A DNA stretch of 64,000 bases from Naganishia liquefaciens (taxonomy: Eukaryota; Basidiomycota; Tremellomycetes; Filobasidiales; Filobasidiaceae): positions 1,533-65,532 of the forward strand of contig BLZA01000057.1 in NCBI GenBank assembly GCA_013423385.1. Reading direction: 5' to 3'. The notes beneath the pieces are model-generated. The model saw nothing but the letters and a program-made list of their open reading frames with translations. It ran no database searches and was not told the origin of the DNA. The translations under genes were made by a program, and so were the position numbers. Shown here one piece after another: positions 11,307-24,204 of the stretch; the first letter of the stretch is position 1, and each line of letters starts with the position of its first letter.

Positions 11307-14300
11307 ATGGCAGAGGAAGAACCGCCGCGCAAGCGGTATAGGGTATGTCTGTCCATGTCTTCCAGAGACTTCGCTGACGCCTCGTCGTAGTACGAATCCT
11401 ACACAAAGCAACTCACGCACATCAAGGTCGATACCGCAAAGACCAAGGGTTCGAGCTGGGATGAGATCGAGAGTGCAGATACCAACGTTGAGGATGAGTT
11501 GGCGCAGTCGGTGAGTCTCTTGCAGCGCTCTATGCTTCTTGTGCTGAATTCGTTCTAGGTCACCCCCTTGACTACCGCCCTCGAGGATCTGTCGCTCCTT
11601 CATCTCGTCATTCCCTACACCACGCTCACAAAACAGCTCATACCGCTGACACGGACGCTGCCATTGACACTGCATAATCTTCAGCCTACTCAGGAACTAT
11701 TTCATGCATTCTTCCAAGCCATCACGTCAGCATCGACTACCGAATCATCGGGACTCGACGGCGCGCTGATCCTCTATTCGAAATGGTTCGAAACCGTGTC
11801 GGAGGAAGGCGTGGGCTGTTTGGTGGAGGGAACAGAGGACCTGCTGCGGATCGGCGAATTGAATGGACTTCAGGCAGTTTTGATCGAAAAGACGTATTCG
11901 ACCCTTTCGGCGATATTCAAGACCATGGCGGCAACCCTCGTTCAGCAAAAGACAACGGAATCGAGACAGGTATTGCAAGAACTGTGGGCTCTGTGCACTC
12001 CGTACCTTTCTGCCACCGTCAAGCCTCATGTTCGGTCCTGCGTTGCGCAAGCGTGGGCCGTTATTCTTCGACGTGCACGGGGAGAAGTGGCGCAGGATCT
12101 GATACATATCATGGTCGAACGCTTGGAGGAAGTCGGAGTTCGCGGCATCGCAAGTACGCTAAGCGAGAGCATGAAGGGCGCAACGCAGCTGTTACATTCC
12201 CGTGCAACGCAACTCTATAACTTGTTGCTGCAAAAGCTTCTCGCCACTTCCGATGTCGGTTCCTCGTCGTCACTGCTTTCGTGTATGGTATTTCTGACGA
12301 CATCGCTCATTCATCACACATCCGCTACCGCCATGGCGCCAATACACAACCTCGTCATTGCTGCCATGAAAGCATCCATAACGGAAAAAGCAGCCCCATC
12401 AGCGCTTACCCTAGCGCAAAGCACTGCCGTTCTACGTCTTGCCAGTACACTCGTTGGAGTCCGTAAGGGCATGCGAGTTCCGCCTGCCGTCTCTGGATCC
12501 GGCCAGCCGTCGGCCCTTCAGCAGTACATGCAGGCGCTTGTTGCATGGCTGCCGACAATCGAGTCGAGCGATCGCGCATGGCGCATAGAGTATCTTCGTG
12601 CTCTGACGGCTTGTCTTGTCGGCGGAAAGCTGGGAGACTGGCTGAGCCCCGGTGTCAAGCTCATTGACGGCGTGTGGGAATCCCTTCCTCTAGACGAAAA
12701 GTTCTCATGGACATCTGCCCTGGTTCGCATCAAGTGGAAGGGCGTCGAGCAGTTTGTTCTGCACCACGTCGCGCGGACATCTGTCACAAGTCTCAAGGAC
12801 CACAGACTTGAAACAATCAGCCTGCTGGCCGTGCTCGCAAAGGGTGGATTCTTGGATGCTGGACTAGGCAATGTTCAAGGCGGCCGATGGAAGGAATTGC
12901 TCAGTCGATCTGTCGCCGAGCTCTTCTCTCAGTGGAGCCAGTCGCCTATGCCAATTGATCAACCCGGGACCTTGAAATGCATCGCTCGGACTTTCAAACT
13001 CTGTACAACCCTCGCAGCTTCCGCTCAAAGAACATTCCTTTCCCCACTGCGAGATCTTTTGATTAGTCTCCGCAGATTGGCAACCGCCATGTCCGAAGCA
13101 GAGGCTCGCGAAGCATTCGCAGCCGGTCCTTTCAACATCGGCCATACACTGGGTGCCGGGCTCGCCTGCCTTGGTGAGATGGACTCGGCGGGAGTCGATG
13201 GCGCTGGTGTCGCTGTCAAAGACGTCGTTGAAGATGCGCAGGAGTTGCTCGTTATATGGGGCTGGCATCGTCAGGTCTTGCAAGGTTTAGCGGTCACTAG
13301 AGGACACTGGGTCGACACAAAAAGGTGTGTGTGATGGGAGGCGCTGGGGACGTAAACTAAACAGTCACACAGTATCGAGATCTCTCGCAGGCTTCAAAAT
13401 ACCTTGTCAAGTCTGTTGACATCGCAGGACTCGCTCATTCGTACTAGCGCTCTCGAGATACTGTCGCAAGCCAAGACATACACTATTCCAAAGGTTGAAG
13501 GGACCGACGTATCGGCCGAAGATCTTGACCTTTACGAGTTCTGTCTACATGTCGAGGAAGCGGGCATGTCTTTGCAGAATGTCAGAGAAAAGACCACTCA
13601 AATCCGCAAAATTGAGATTGCTCTAAGAGGTTTGACTCTTGCTGGAGCAGACGAACTCCCTTTGCTCAACAATTTGATGGGTTATCTGCTCAGTACGTAC
13701 TTCACTTTGCAAGTTTAATCCAGCTGACCTCGTGTTGGAATACAGGTCAGCTTAAGGTCAACTTTAGGCCCCTCTATCCAGACACCATCGACGTCCTCGC
13801 CACGTTCGCTCAGAAATACGCTGAGCCGTTCTGGTCTCTTACCTTTGCTGAACTCGAAAAATGCAGCAAGAATGATGCGAGCCTCCTAGTCACGGTGGCG
13901 AAGCCTGCTTGGCTTGAGGAGGCCGAGGCTTCTCGAAGCGAAGACGAGCCGAACGAGGAGAACATCGACAAGTCACTTCATTGCCCCAACGCCGCCAAGC
14001 TCGACCGGCTTCTAAATGCTGCCATGACGACGGAAGATATCAAGAGTGGGGATCCCGAAGAGCTGGAGGTAAGCTGTCTCGCAATTGAACACCGACACGC
14101 GTTAAATCTTTCCCCTGTTCAGCACCAAGTTTTCCAGGAGCACTTCGATGCGCTCAATTATGAGACACAGCTTATCAAACTGCTTGAAAAGGTACCAAAT
14201 CTTGTGGAGAAACACGGTCGACAAGTGGTACCCTTGTATCTCGCTATCGTCAACTTCGATCCCGAGTCAGAACAGGTCAAACTCAGCCTGCGAGTCGCTC

Positions 14301-17300
14301 AAGCCAAACTTGCCAACTACCTGGAACTCTTTGGGCATTTTACGAACCCCAAGGCTCTGTATCAGAGCCAGGAAGCTCTCGATGCTCACCTCGACATCCT
14401 AGCCAAAGGGGAAAGTAAATTACAGTCTTTGGCATTGACATGTGTAGCAACATATCGGCAGCCTGGTATTCTCCCGTACGAAGAGCGATTACAAGCGCTT
14501 TTGGTAGACAGCAAGTTCCGGGACACGCTGTCCAGCTTTCCGCTAGGCGTGAACAGCGAACTCATCGAGCCGAGCCATCGCAGGGAGTTGATGCCAGTCT
14601 TGCTTCGTATCTTGTACGGCATCATGATAGCACGACGGGGGAGAAACAGTTCAAATCAAGGCCCAGCAGCACGCAAGCACGCCATTTTGGCTGCTCTGGC
14701 CGGTTGCACAGCGGAGGATCTTGGCACACTCGTTCACCTCATGCTTCAACCATTCCATCCACTTCTGGAGAAGCCAGAATCTTCGACCAAATTTACGATC
14801 AGCGACGACATCCTTGACATGGTAGATCACATCCCTCGGCGAGCGCAGTCTGGGTTTCTTTCCATGCTTGCCGATGTCCTCAAACATTTGTCCAAACAAA
14901 TAGTACCGCTTTGGCCGGTGCTACTGTCCACCACTATCCGACTGACTGCTGCCGCTCAACGTTCAATAGGCAAGGAGACGCATCACCAGGCATTCGAGGA
15001 TGGGGAGACGGAAGATACGCAAGAGGTTCACTCGGGTTCGGTCAGGAGCATACGAACCCTAGGAGTTCGACGTCTGGCCGACTTCTTCAAAGCGCCGGTC
15101 GACTTCGATTTCGAGTTCTACATGCCAGCCATCTTCGCCTCGATCATTTCACCACGATTGCCGACCCTTCCTCAAGAAAATACCCAGAGCCCTTCCGCAT
15201 TGATGGAGATTTTTGGGACGTGGAGCTCACGTCCGGAGATGACATTCTTCTTGGTGCGATACGATCCAACGGTCTTGCCACAGATGTTCCACTGCCTCGC
15301 TCAACCAAGGGTGAAACCAATTGTGGTTACGCATATTCTCGACCTCGCAGATCGCCTTTTGGCCTATGCTAGAGAAGACGGCCAAGACAGTCTCATTGTG
15401 CAAAAAATCATCCAGCCCCACCTTGGGGCTTTGCTGGACGGATTGGTCACGTACATGGCCTCGGCGGCATCGAAAAACAACTCTGGCAGAGATGAAATCA
15501 TCAAGCGGCAAATTTCGATCTTATCGCAAATTGCGCATCACGTCGACACAAGCGAGCAGGCGCAGCAGATCATCGAGATGCTCCTACCTCTTCTGCGAAG
15601 GCCTGGAAAGCAGGTGCCAGAAAGAGTGAAAGCGGATATTTTGACTACCCTGCATGCGCTGCTGCCGTCTGTGAACGATTTCACCGATCTCGAATCGACA
15701 TTCCACCGCGGGATCTACAATAGCTTGGCATCTCTTTTCCGATCCCTGTATACTCGCGCTGCGAGAGACTCGCTTGTCAAGGCTTTCCAGACATTTACTC
15801 TGGCAAATCCGGCTTTGTCATCGATCATCAATGTGATTGGCGAGATCAACGCCTTTTCCGTCAAGCGCATAGATGAACCCGACTTTGATCGACGGCTGAC
15901 AGGTTACGCCCGGATCAACGATGCACACACCACTTACGGAGTGTCCCACTGGATCCCGCTCCTTCACAACTTCCTATTCTATATCCAGGACGCTGAAGAA
16001 TTGACGATCCGGTCGAACGCCTCCACATGCCTCAAGTTATTCATCGATTTTGTCATTCGAGGGGAAACGAGTGAGGAAAAGGACAATGTTTTGCTTAATC
16101 TGCTCTATCCCGGTTTGCGGAACGTCTTGAACAACAAAAGCGAATTGGTTCGAGCAGAAGCCTTAGGTGTTCTTGCTTACGCAGTCTCTCAGTGCACGCA
16201 CCTTGAAGTTTTTGCCGAGATGCAGACGTTAATGGCCGAGGATGAAGAGTCGAACGTTTTCAACAACATCTATCACCTTCAAATCCATCGAAGGGCCCGA
16301 GCACTACGCAGGCTCGTTGAGTGCTGCGCAGGGTCCGCAATCCGTGAAGCCTCAATTAACGGTATCTTTGTGCCAATCGTTGGTCATATAATATCCGGAG
16401 CCACGGAAAAATCGGACGACAATTTGATCAATGAAGCAGTCAGAACGCTGGGCAGTCTATCGACCAGCCTCGGTTGGTCTCGCTACCAAAGTCTCGTCTT
16501 GACTTATTTGCGATTGGCAACTGTGAAAGGCGGCAATCAGAAACACTTCGTGCGAGCCATATCTGCCATTCTCGATAACTTCCACTTTGCAATGGATGAC
16601 GACATTGCCGATGAAGCGTACGAGGAAGAACAGACGCCTGCCCTCCTGGATGGAGACGTCGATGAGCGAAACGATGATGAGGGAACCGAGCAACAAGAGT
16701 TCCGGCGTAAGGAGGCTAAGCGAATTGCGGATTACGTTACAGGACGACTCCTGCCTGCGCTTATCAAATTCGTCGAACAGAAAGACGAAACGGAAGATTC
16801 CATCAGGATACCGGTCGCTGTTGGCGTTGTCAAAGTAGCTCGCGCGTTGCCGGAGGAAACTCGAAACGCCGAAGTAACCAGAACAATTACCGTTCTAAGC
16901 CAAATTTTGCGAAGCAAGGATTACAACGTGCGAAAGCTCGTCAAGAAGACGCTGTCCAGTATTGCCATCATCCTCGGTCCCGAATGGTTAGGATCAATCT
17001 TCAAAGAACTCCGAGGAGCATTGCAACGCGGTCCTCAGCTCCACGTATTGGCATTCGTTGTTCACGCGATCTTGGTCGACGTGACGAGTAACGCTGCGAA
17101 TCGATTCACCAATCTAGACAACGCTGTCATAGATGTCGTAACCGTCTCTGCCGAGGTCATCTGGGGGCAGTCGGGACGGGATGTTGACGCTGAAGGTTTC
17201 AAGACAAAGATGCCAGAAGTCAATGGGGCAGCAAAAGCAGCATACCACAGCTTTGAATTGATATCGAGCTTGATTTCACCCACAAAGATCAGCCAAGTCC

Positions 17301-19895
17301 TCGTACCTCTTCGGGCCATCTTACACGAGACACAGGCAACGAAGCCAATGCAGCAAGTCGATGATGTTCTCAAGAGTATCGCTATCGGTCTCAAGTCCAA
17401 CAAACAGATGGGAGCCATCGAGATTTTGCGATTGTGCCATACCTTGATCAACTCGAGTTCAGCTTTCTTGCAGAAGGACAAGGAAGCCAAGCCCCTCAGG
17501 GATATGGGACCCGAAGCTGCCGGTGCCTTCAAGGTTCAAATGAAGAGAAAGGCCGAATCTAGTGGTGACTTTTACGAATCGAATGCTCACAAGTTCATTG
17601 GATTCGGCTTGGAACTATTTGTCAAGGCATTCACAGCTCAAAAGTTCGACTTCGCCGATCCCACCATTCTCAGCAGGCTCTCTCCTCTTGTCAAAGTCAT
17701 TGGCAACACGCTCTACGCAAAAAACGATAACGTTCTCTCTTGGGGCCTTCGAGCGATGACAGCCATCTGCAAGACGCCCGTACCCGCGGTGACCAGTGCC
17801 ATGCCGGTAGTCCTCGAGCAAATCATCAAGGTAATAAAGCAGCATGGCGGCACTATTTCAGTGGAAATCAACCAGGTCGCCGTGAAGAGTCTAACGAACA
17901 TCATCCGACATGTAAAAACCGCCGAGGTCAAGGAGTCGCAACTCAAGTACGTCCTTGAAGTTATTACGCCGGATTTGGAAGAACACGACACCCAAGGTAT
18001 TGCATTCGATCTGCTACGGGCCATCATCTCTCGAAGATTTGTCGTCGCCGAGATATATGACTTGATGGAGCGCGTGTCATCCATCATGGTAACGAGCCAG
18101 TCGAAGCAAGTCCAAGAGACGTGCCGATCCGCTCTGTTGGCTTTCATGTTGGACTATCCTCAAGGAAAGGGTCGACTGAAAGCACAAATGACTTTTTTGG
18201 CTCAGAATCTCTCATACGTTTATGAAAGTGGGCGTCTATCGGTTATGGAGCTCTTGGAGCATGTCTTCATCAAGTTTTCCGAGGACCTTGTCGCAGAATA
18301 CAATGACATGTTCTTCCTCGCTCTCGTCATAGTCAACGCCAATGACGAATCGGAAAAATGCCGTGTCAAGGCAGGCACATTGCTTCAAATCCTGATATCC
18401 CGCTACGACGGCAACAAGCTCCAAGATCTGGTATCAACACTGGGCAAGTGGGTCGCCAGAAGGTCGGAGGATCCTGCGCTCGCTCGTTCGGCGGCGATAG
18501 TCAGCGGTTTGACTTTGCAAGCCGTTTCGACCGAGCAAAGATCGTCCCTCATAGGCACTATCCGTCAATCGATGAATGATATCATCGTCGATGCCACGCA
18601 GGATCTACGTCGCGCCGAAGAGCTAGCAGAAGAGGACCAGGCATCCGCTTTCGAGCTGGAAGTGAATTTGGATCACAGTCTGCCCTATCAGGCACTCACC
18701 ACGCTCGCCCGGTGTCTGGAAGGCGACGGGCTTGATCGAATCATTTGGAACGATGTCATTGCTCTTTTGCTTTTCCCGCACGACTGGGTACGGCTGGCGG
18801 CCGCGAAATGCGTCGGTCTTGCTCTCGCGAAGAATTCGACTCTTCTGGACGCAGAACAGCTCAGCGACGTGGCTAGGAAGTGCTGCTTGTTATTGACCGG
18901 ACACCGAGGCAAAGATGGATCGAGAACGATCGCCAACGAGAAGTTGAGTACTCAGGTGGTCAAGCTGTTATTCTTTATCGGCAAGACTTGGGCTGTAAGT
19001 CGACAGGTGTTCTCAAAGTCTTCTATGCGCTGACATTCATGGTCCAGGTGGCTCCTGATGTCGAAGACGGGGGTGATGATGGTGAGGAGAAACGGGGAAT
19101 GGAGGATGCCGAGAACAAGAGCAAAAGCACTTTGCCCTGGCTTATGTCACGAATGTCCTTCGTGGCGCGTCATTTGATCCTCAACCGCCCGGCCGCGCAC
19201 GAGCAAGTTCGATCCATCGTACGTTTTCCCATTTCCGGAACGCCAAATGGCGTGCTAATGCGCACTTCATCAGATCGCGTGGACTCCTCCTTTATCAGCC
19301 GTATTCCAGTTTTTTGCTCTCATGATCAACTATCTACCGGTCGAGAGAGTGGAGCGATATCTGCGTCACGTTCTTAGTCCGATATACAGAATTGTCGACG
19401 ATGAAGGGGATGTCAGAATCACGCCAGGCGATCAGCAACTCGGTAAGCCTGAAACTTGATTACTATGCCAACCTGCTGATCACCGGATTAATGCAGAGCA
19501 ACTGTATGAGCTTTCGATCGAAGTCCGGGACCTTGTTCAGAACAAGGTCGGCACCACCGCCTTCTCCGTTGTATGGGAGCAGTTGCGCAAGAAATCCGTG
19601 GAGAAGCGAGGCAGCCGGAAGGCGGAGCAGCATAGGATGGTACGCCATAGTCACTGTGCAGACTGCCAGAGACGCTGAATTTTCTGATTTCTGATTACTC
19701 GACAGGCTGTAATGGACCCCGAGGCGTACGGTCGACGTAAGGAACAGCGATCCTCCATGAAGCAGGACTCGAAGAAGCGAAAAGCAAAGAGCTTTGCGTA
19801 AGTCTCGGCGAAAAGACTTTTTGCATTGACATGACTGACTCTTCTCCTCCAGCGATGCCAAGCTCCGTGAAAGGCCAGTGAAGCGAAGGGCTTAG
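11307..19895 (+). CDS. UTP20: U3 snoRNP / small-subunit processome protein UTP20
   Basis: Eleven exons (11307-11342, 11391-11510, 11559-13324, 13373-13692, 13746-14068, 14123-18994, 19048-19218, 19274-19442, 19497-19639, 19706-19797, 19853-19895) close in phase to about 2684 aa, close to yeast Utp20 (2493) and human DRIM (2785). The N-terminus (PRKRYRYESYTKQLTHIKVD) resembles the conserved Utp20 start; the body is a continuous alpha-helical HEAT/ARM repeat solenoid; the C-terminus is basic and Lys/Arg rich, as in nucleolar proteins. Utp20 is a late-joining scaffold of the 90S pre-ribosome needed for 18S rRNA processing. The large central ORF reads through a 54-nt intron (14069-14122) that is a multiple of three and has no stop; good donor and acceptor sites argue that it is spliced. 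Start set at the ATG before AEEEPPRKR; the upstream in-frame ATG at 11253 is possible. Confidence 0.92.
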
Positions 19896-20229
19896 ACCAG
19901 TCGATGCGGAGGAATGAAAGGCGGGAATAGGATTAGCATAATTGTAAAGACAAGGAGGCATCAATAGCGAGGTCATTGGCGAAATTCAGCGCGCCTGTGT
20001 CAGGCTTTGCATCGGGAACCTGTGCTGGTTTCTTCTCATCATTTTTGGAAAATGATTTTATTAAAGGATTGCATTCCCGGAATTTCGGGGAGGAGTAGCT
20101 GCGCTCTCAAGTCTGTCGTCTCGCCAACGTGCTGGCATAATTGATATGTTACGGAGACAGATCTCGAGTGGAGACCTGTTCAAAGCACATTGCAACTGAA
20201 GAGTATAATTGGAGCTCGACATCATCGCC
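19896..20229. other. Spacer UTP20 / next gene
   Basis: About 330 bp between two plus-strand genes. An AT-rich stretch near 20041-20065 could be the UTP20 3' end region. Nothing else is recognisable. Confidence 0.45.
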
Positions 20230-21499
20230 ATGGCGCACCTGGATTCAGATTTCGCCGACGATCACATTGGTAAGTCCAACGCTGTATCACCATCAATCTT
20301 CCACCTTTTGACCAGAGCTTTTTGCGATGACAGCGACGAATGGCATAGCATCGATGACTCATTCTGCATGTGAAGAAAATGTTCACGAGGATGATTGGGA
20401 CCCCGAGCTGAATGACCTTGACGAATTTGAGAGCCTCCTCGCCAACAAGCTTCGCCAGCATCTGAGAGCCGAGCCCGCCTCCCGTTTCGACGCGGAGAAA
20501 GCACACATTACATATGCTCCCTCCTCGCACACTTCTATTCTTCCCGGTAGCCAACTATCGAATTCCCCAAGTTTCAGCGTTATTGATGACGACCTCCGAC
20601 TCGCGCCGAATGATGAAAGGGTATCAAACTGGAGGGCTTGACTCTGTATCATGAAACGGATTTCCGTCGTCGCGACCGGGGAACGGCCGCGGGGTGCCAC
20701 AATCCCGTCGAAGTGAAATTCTAGATGACTCTGGAACGCAAAGCGCCTCTCAAGATGTCCACAAATGGTGCGGGGCAGAGGGACGTCGAACTCGCACAGA
20801 GTTATCAAGCAATTCTCAGCTTTCGATGACAAAGAGAAATTCTGCTCGGTCGACTTCTTGACTCCCGGTTCAACTCCGCTCTTCTTCGATAACACACCTG
20901 TTCCTGCAAGCGACGGTAAGTACAAGGCTTACAACTCGACAAGACTTCCGATGTGCCTAGACCAGAGGGATGATTTGATCGTTCTCTCTCTCTCTCGCGC
21001 GGTGGGTGGGGCTCCTTCTTGCGCACGTGCATATATGGCAGACGTAAAAGCAGATTTACCGTTCGACAGAGAATCATCACATGATTTCGTCAAAAGGAAC
21101 GGTGGCTGTTGCGTATTCGAGGCCAGCGAATGCCTACCGACAATTTTCGGGCCAACGTCAAGAGCGAGCGGCGGTCCCGCGTTTGAAATGAGAGAAGGCG
21201 AACCTCGAAAGGTCAATGAAGTGGCACAGGTAGGTGGCAGTGTCACCATATTCGATGCCAAAAACCCACAGGTCAGACGGGAAAGTCAGATACACGACAA
21301 ATCTGGGGCTGATGTCTTGTTTGTACAGAGGAGGCATAGTGCTTTTACTGCTTTAGAGGAGATGGTGAGAAGTCGAGGCGGTACCATGAAATTCCTCATC
21401 ACATCGGACGGGCAATGGTGGCCTGCATGGTTAAATCATGCCAGGGACCGCTGCTCATGTCGCCCAAGCACAATGTTGGCAACAGCGAAGGATGCTTGA
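20230..21499 (+). CDS. Unrecognised multi-exon gene (exon structure uncertain)
   Basis: Exon 1 (20230-20269, MAHLDSDFADDHI) splices in phase to exon 2 (from 20316), which encodes an acidic segment with DDWDPELNDLDEFESLL and a Ser/Pro-rich part. The same frame reopens at about 20745 and runs to a stop at 21499, with a likely in-frame 45-nt intron at 20919-20963. The join between exon 2 (probable donor at about 20623) and the later exon is not settled: the frame in between holds stops, and the best phase-keeping acceptor is a weak one near 20743. No known domain was recognised. A candidate for an uncharacterised basidiomycete protein of roughly 300 aa; a decayed gene is the alternative. Confidence 0.4.
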
Positions 21500-22609
21500 T
21501 TGTCGATCACTCGGTATGTCGATAGTCGTGGAGACTCTCAAAGCCGCCGGAGGGACAAGATTCTTGGAGGGGTCTAATCGCCTGATACTAGCCTGTTGTA
21601 ACACTTTTGGATACTTCTCGACTCGCCGCAGATTACTAGTTGCACAAGTTGAACATCTTCTCTGTAATTAATGGTACAATCGAATGCGTATGTTGCCTGC
21701 GTTTCTCGAGACTTGAGTACACCACATGTGGCCATGAGTACCCTCCATGCATTCGGTATCTTCTTGACAGTGCGCCTTGTGACGGGCCAAGAATGTGACT
21801 GAGGTGACTGAGCTTGATTTCATTGTTGATGCTCACTTTTGACGAAACCTTGGTGGGGGAGCGTTGATGTCGGCGCAGATGGGCTGATGGAAAAGCTAAC
21901 CGGAAACAATCTATCCTCCTTGTTCTTGAAAGTTCAGTCTAACGACCGCGGACCGGCTTGCTGATTCTTTGATTGGCTGATTGACAAGTTCGCTTGGAAA
22001 TGGCTCGGGAAGGCCAGATTAAGACCGCAAGCTGTTGATACGCCACACCTTCTCCCAGCGCGAGTGGGTTAGGACGGCAATCGTGGCCATGCACACTCCG
22101 GAAGTACTCCGCGTCTGTAGCCAGCTCAGTGACCGCGCCTTTCGAAACGACCTTCAACAGCTACTTCGACTCGACCGGCTCTTATCTGTCTGCTGAACTC
22201 CGCATAAAATAAAACGTACTTTGGGAATCTTTTCATCTAACTGGTTGGGAAGAATACGTAGTTGCTATACTGAGGATCGAATAAGGAACAGGACAATGAA
22301 CCAGAGACGTGCATCAAGGGAATCAACCGCATTCTCGCCAATTTCTCGCCTCGCCTTTCGATATGGAGAATGCATGCCGTATGGCAGTCGTCCACCGGAT
22401 ATGTTATTGTCGAGTCCCGCTCGCCCGCTGACGAGGAATCGTTGCCCTCGCCGGGTCTGTTTCGTGCTGGAACGCAAGCAAGCGACGCGTAAATGACGTC
22501 AACCCTGCGCGCAGACATGACGAATCACACTGTGAGACACCAACTTATAAGCACAAATAGCCTCATCCGTCTCCCGCCACCGCCCTCTCCTGCTCAACAC
22601 ACAAGCAAC
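21500..22609. other. Long spacer before the SDR gene
   Basis: About 1.1 kb without a supportable gene. It holds the promoter of the SDR gene; a CT-rich leader (near 22572-22592) lies just before its start codon. Open frames on both strands are short and motif-free. Confidence 0.5.
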
Positions 22610-23770
22610 ATGGCGCAAGTTACAATCCCCTCCAACGTCCCCGAACAGTACAAGCCCGGATGGCAGGGCTCGACCGACAGGAAGATGGCCGGTCAGATGC
22701 AGGAGAACATTCCGGGGCATCAGCACTCGATGCTGGACGCTCCGCTGGACGATGTGTTGCTAAACGGCGAAAAGTACAAGGGGTCGGGCAAACTCAAGGG
22801 GAAGAACGCCGTGATCACTGGAAGCGACAGCGGAATCGGACGGTCTACGGCTATCCTTTTGTAAGTTGTCGAAACCCAGGATTGACCGGAAGTCGCGCTG
22901 AAACTCTTTTCCAGCGCGTACGAGGGTGCCTCGCTGCTTTTGCACTATGTCAAGGAGGAACAAAAGGACATGGACAACCTCGTAACATACCTCAAGGAGA
23001 ACAGTCCGTCGACTCAAGTCCACACGGTCGCTGCCGACCTTTCCAACAAGGAAGAATGCCACGCCCTCGCCGAAAAGGCCAAGGAAGTTTTCAATGGCAG
23101 AGTCGACATTCTCTTCAACAACGCCGGCACCCAGAACGAAGTCGAATCCATCCTCGACTTGTCCGATGAGCAATGGGAATACGTCTTCAAGACCAACATT
23201 CACGCCATCTTCTATCTTACCAAGGCCCTCATTCCGCTCATGCCATGGGGATCCAGTATTGTCAACAATGCCAGTATCAACCCGTTCGTCGGACACCCCA
23301 AGCTCGTAGATTACACCTCGACAAAGGGGGCCATAGTTGCTTTCACCCGTGCTCTCGTGGGTGTCGCCTGCTCGGGGAATCGTCCCGTACAAAGCTGACA
23401 AGACATTCTTTCGATTACGGCTTCTAGAGTAACCAAATCGTCAAGGAGCGTGGAATTCGGGTCAATGCCATCTGTCCAGGTCCCATCTTGACTCCTCTGG
23501 TCGTCGCCACTATGGGCAAAGAGAGTCTCGAGTCGTTTGGTGTTACCAGTAGGTAGATCCGACGCGGAGATTGCCATTTGTGCTGATTTATTGCAGCCTC
23601 GATCGGTCGACCTGGACAGCCGGTCGAATGCGCCACCTGCGTCGTATTCTTGGCGAGCAACGACTCGACGTACGTGACGGCCCAGATGATGTAAGTCTTG
23701 CCACGACGATGTCTGATTCGGCGCTGATGTCGCGTCTTATAGTCATGTCAACGGTGGATCGCCTTACTAG
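22610..23770 (+). CDS. NAD(P)-dependent short-chain dehydrogenase (SDR)
   Basis: Five exons (22610-22860, 22915-23356, 23428-23548, 23597-23690, 23743-23770) give 311 aa. The classical SDR signatures are all present: the cofactor motif TGSDSGIGR near residue 73, the NNAG motif, the NNAS serine, the YTSTK catalytic Tyr/Lys pair, and PGP with a C-terminal HVNGG. The N-terminal extension (VPEQYKPGWQGSTDRKM and a GHQHSM block) is typical of the subgroup that includes bacterial YghA/YhdF-like stress SDRs, common in fungi. The likely reaction is oxidoreduction of an alcohol or aldehyde substrate in the cytosol; the substrate cannot be read from sequence. Full-length with normal active site. Stands alone on the plus strand; converges with the DUF7918-like gene. 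Confidence 0.9.
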
Positions 23771-24204
23771 ACGCAACGCAGAAGAAAGATTGCAAGCACG
23801 AGAACTAGTTGTAGCATGAACGGGAGCATGGACAATTACATGTGAATTCTGTGCATAGTTTTATCTGCCCGCCCGCAACTATCGAGTGAGGCACCGGAAG
23901 AGGATACAAGGTTGACGTTGCTCTGGCCAAATGCTATGGCGATTTCAACGTAAAGCTCCAGTCTGAATACTCGAATGAGATGTCGCGTATATGTGGTCTA
24001 CATCAAACATGTCTCTGTAGAGGTGTAACGCAAAAGAGATGTCTGGTGACCGGCGTATTGTTCGGATGCATGATGACGCGATAGGAGGCGTTTTCGTTTA
24101 AAAGTCGTGAGATGATTCAGCAAGAAAATGCCGAGTGCGCTTTAGCGCCTTTCGTCTGAGATGCGTTGGTCGTGCTGTTTCAAAAAGGTGAATGCGTAGC
24201 CTTG
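23771..24204. other. Convergent spacer, SDR / DUF7918-like
   Basis: About 430 bp between two converging genes, expected to hold both 3' UTRs. No gene or RNA was recognised. Confidence 0.5.
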
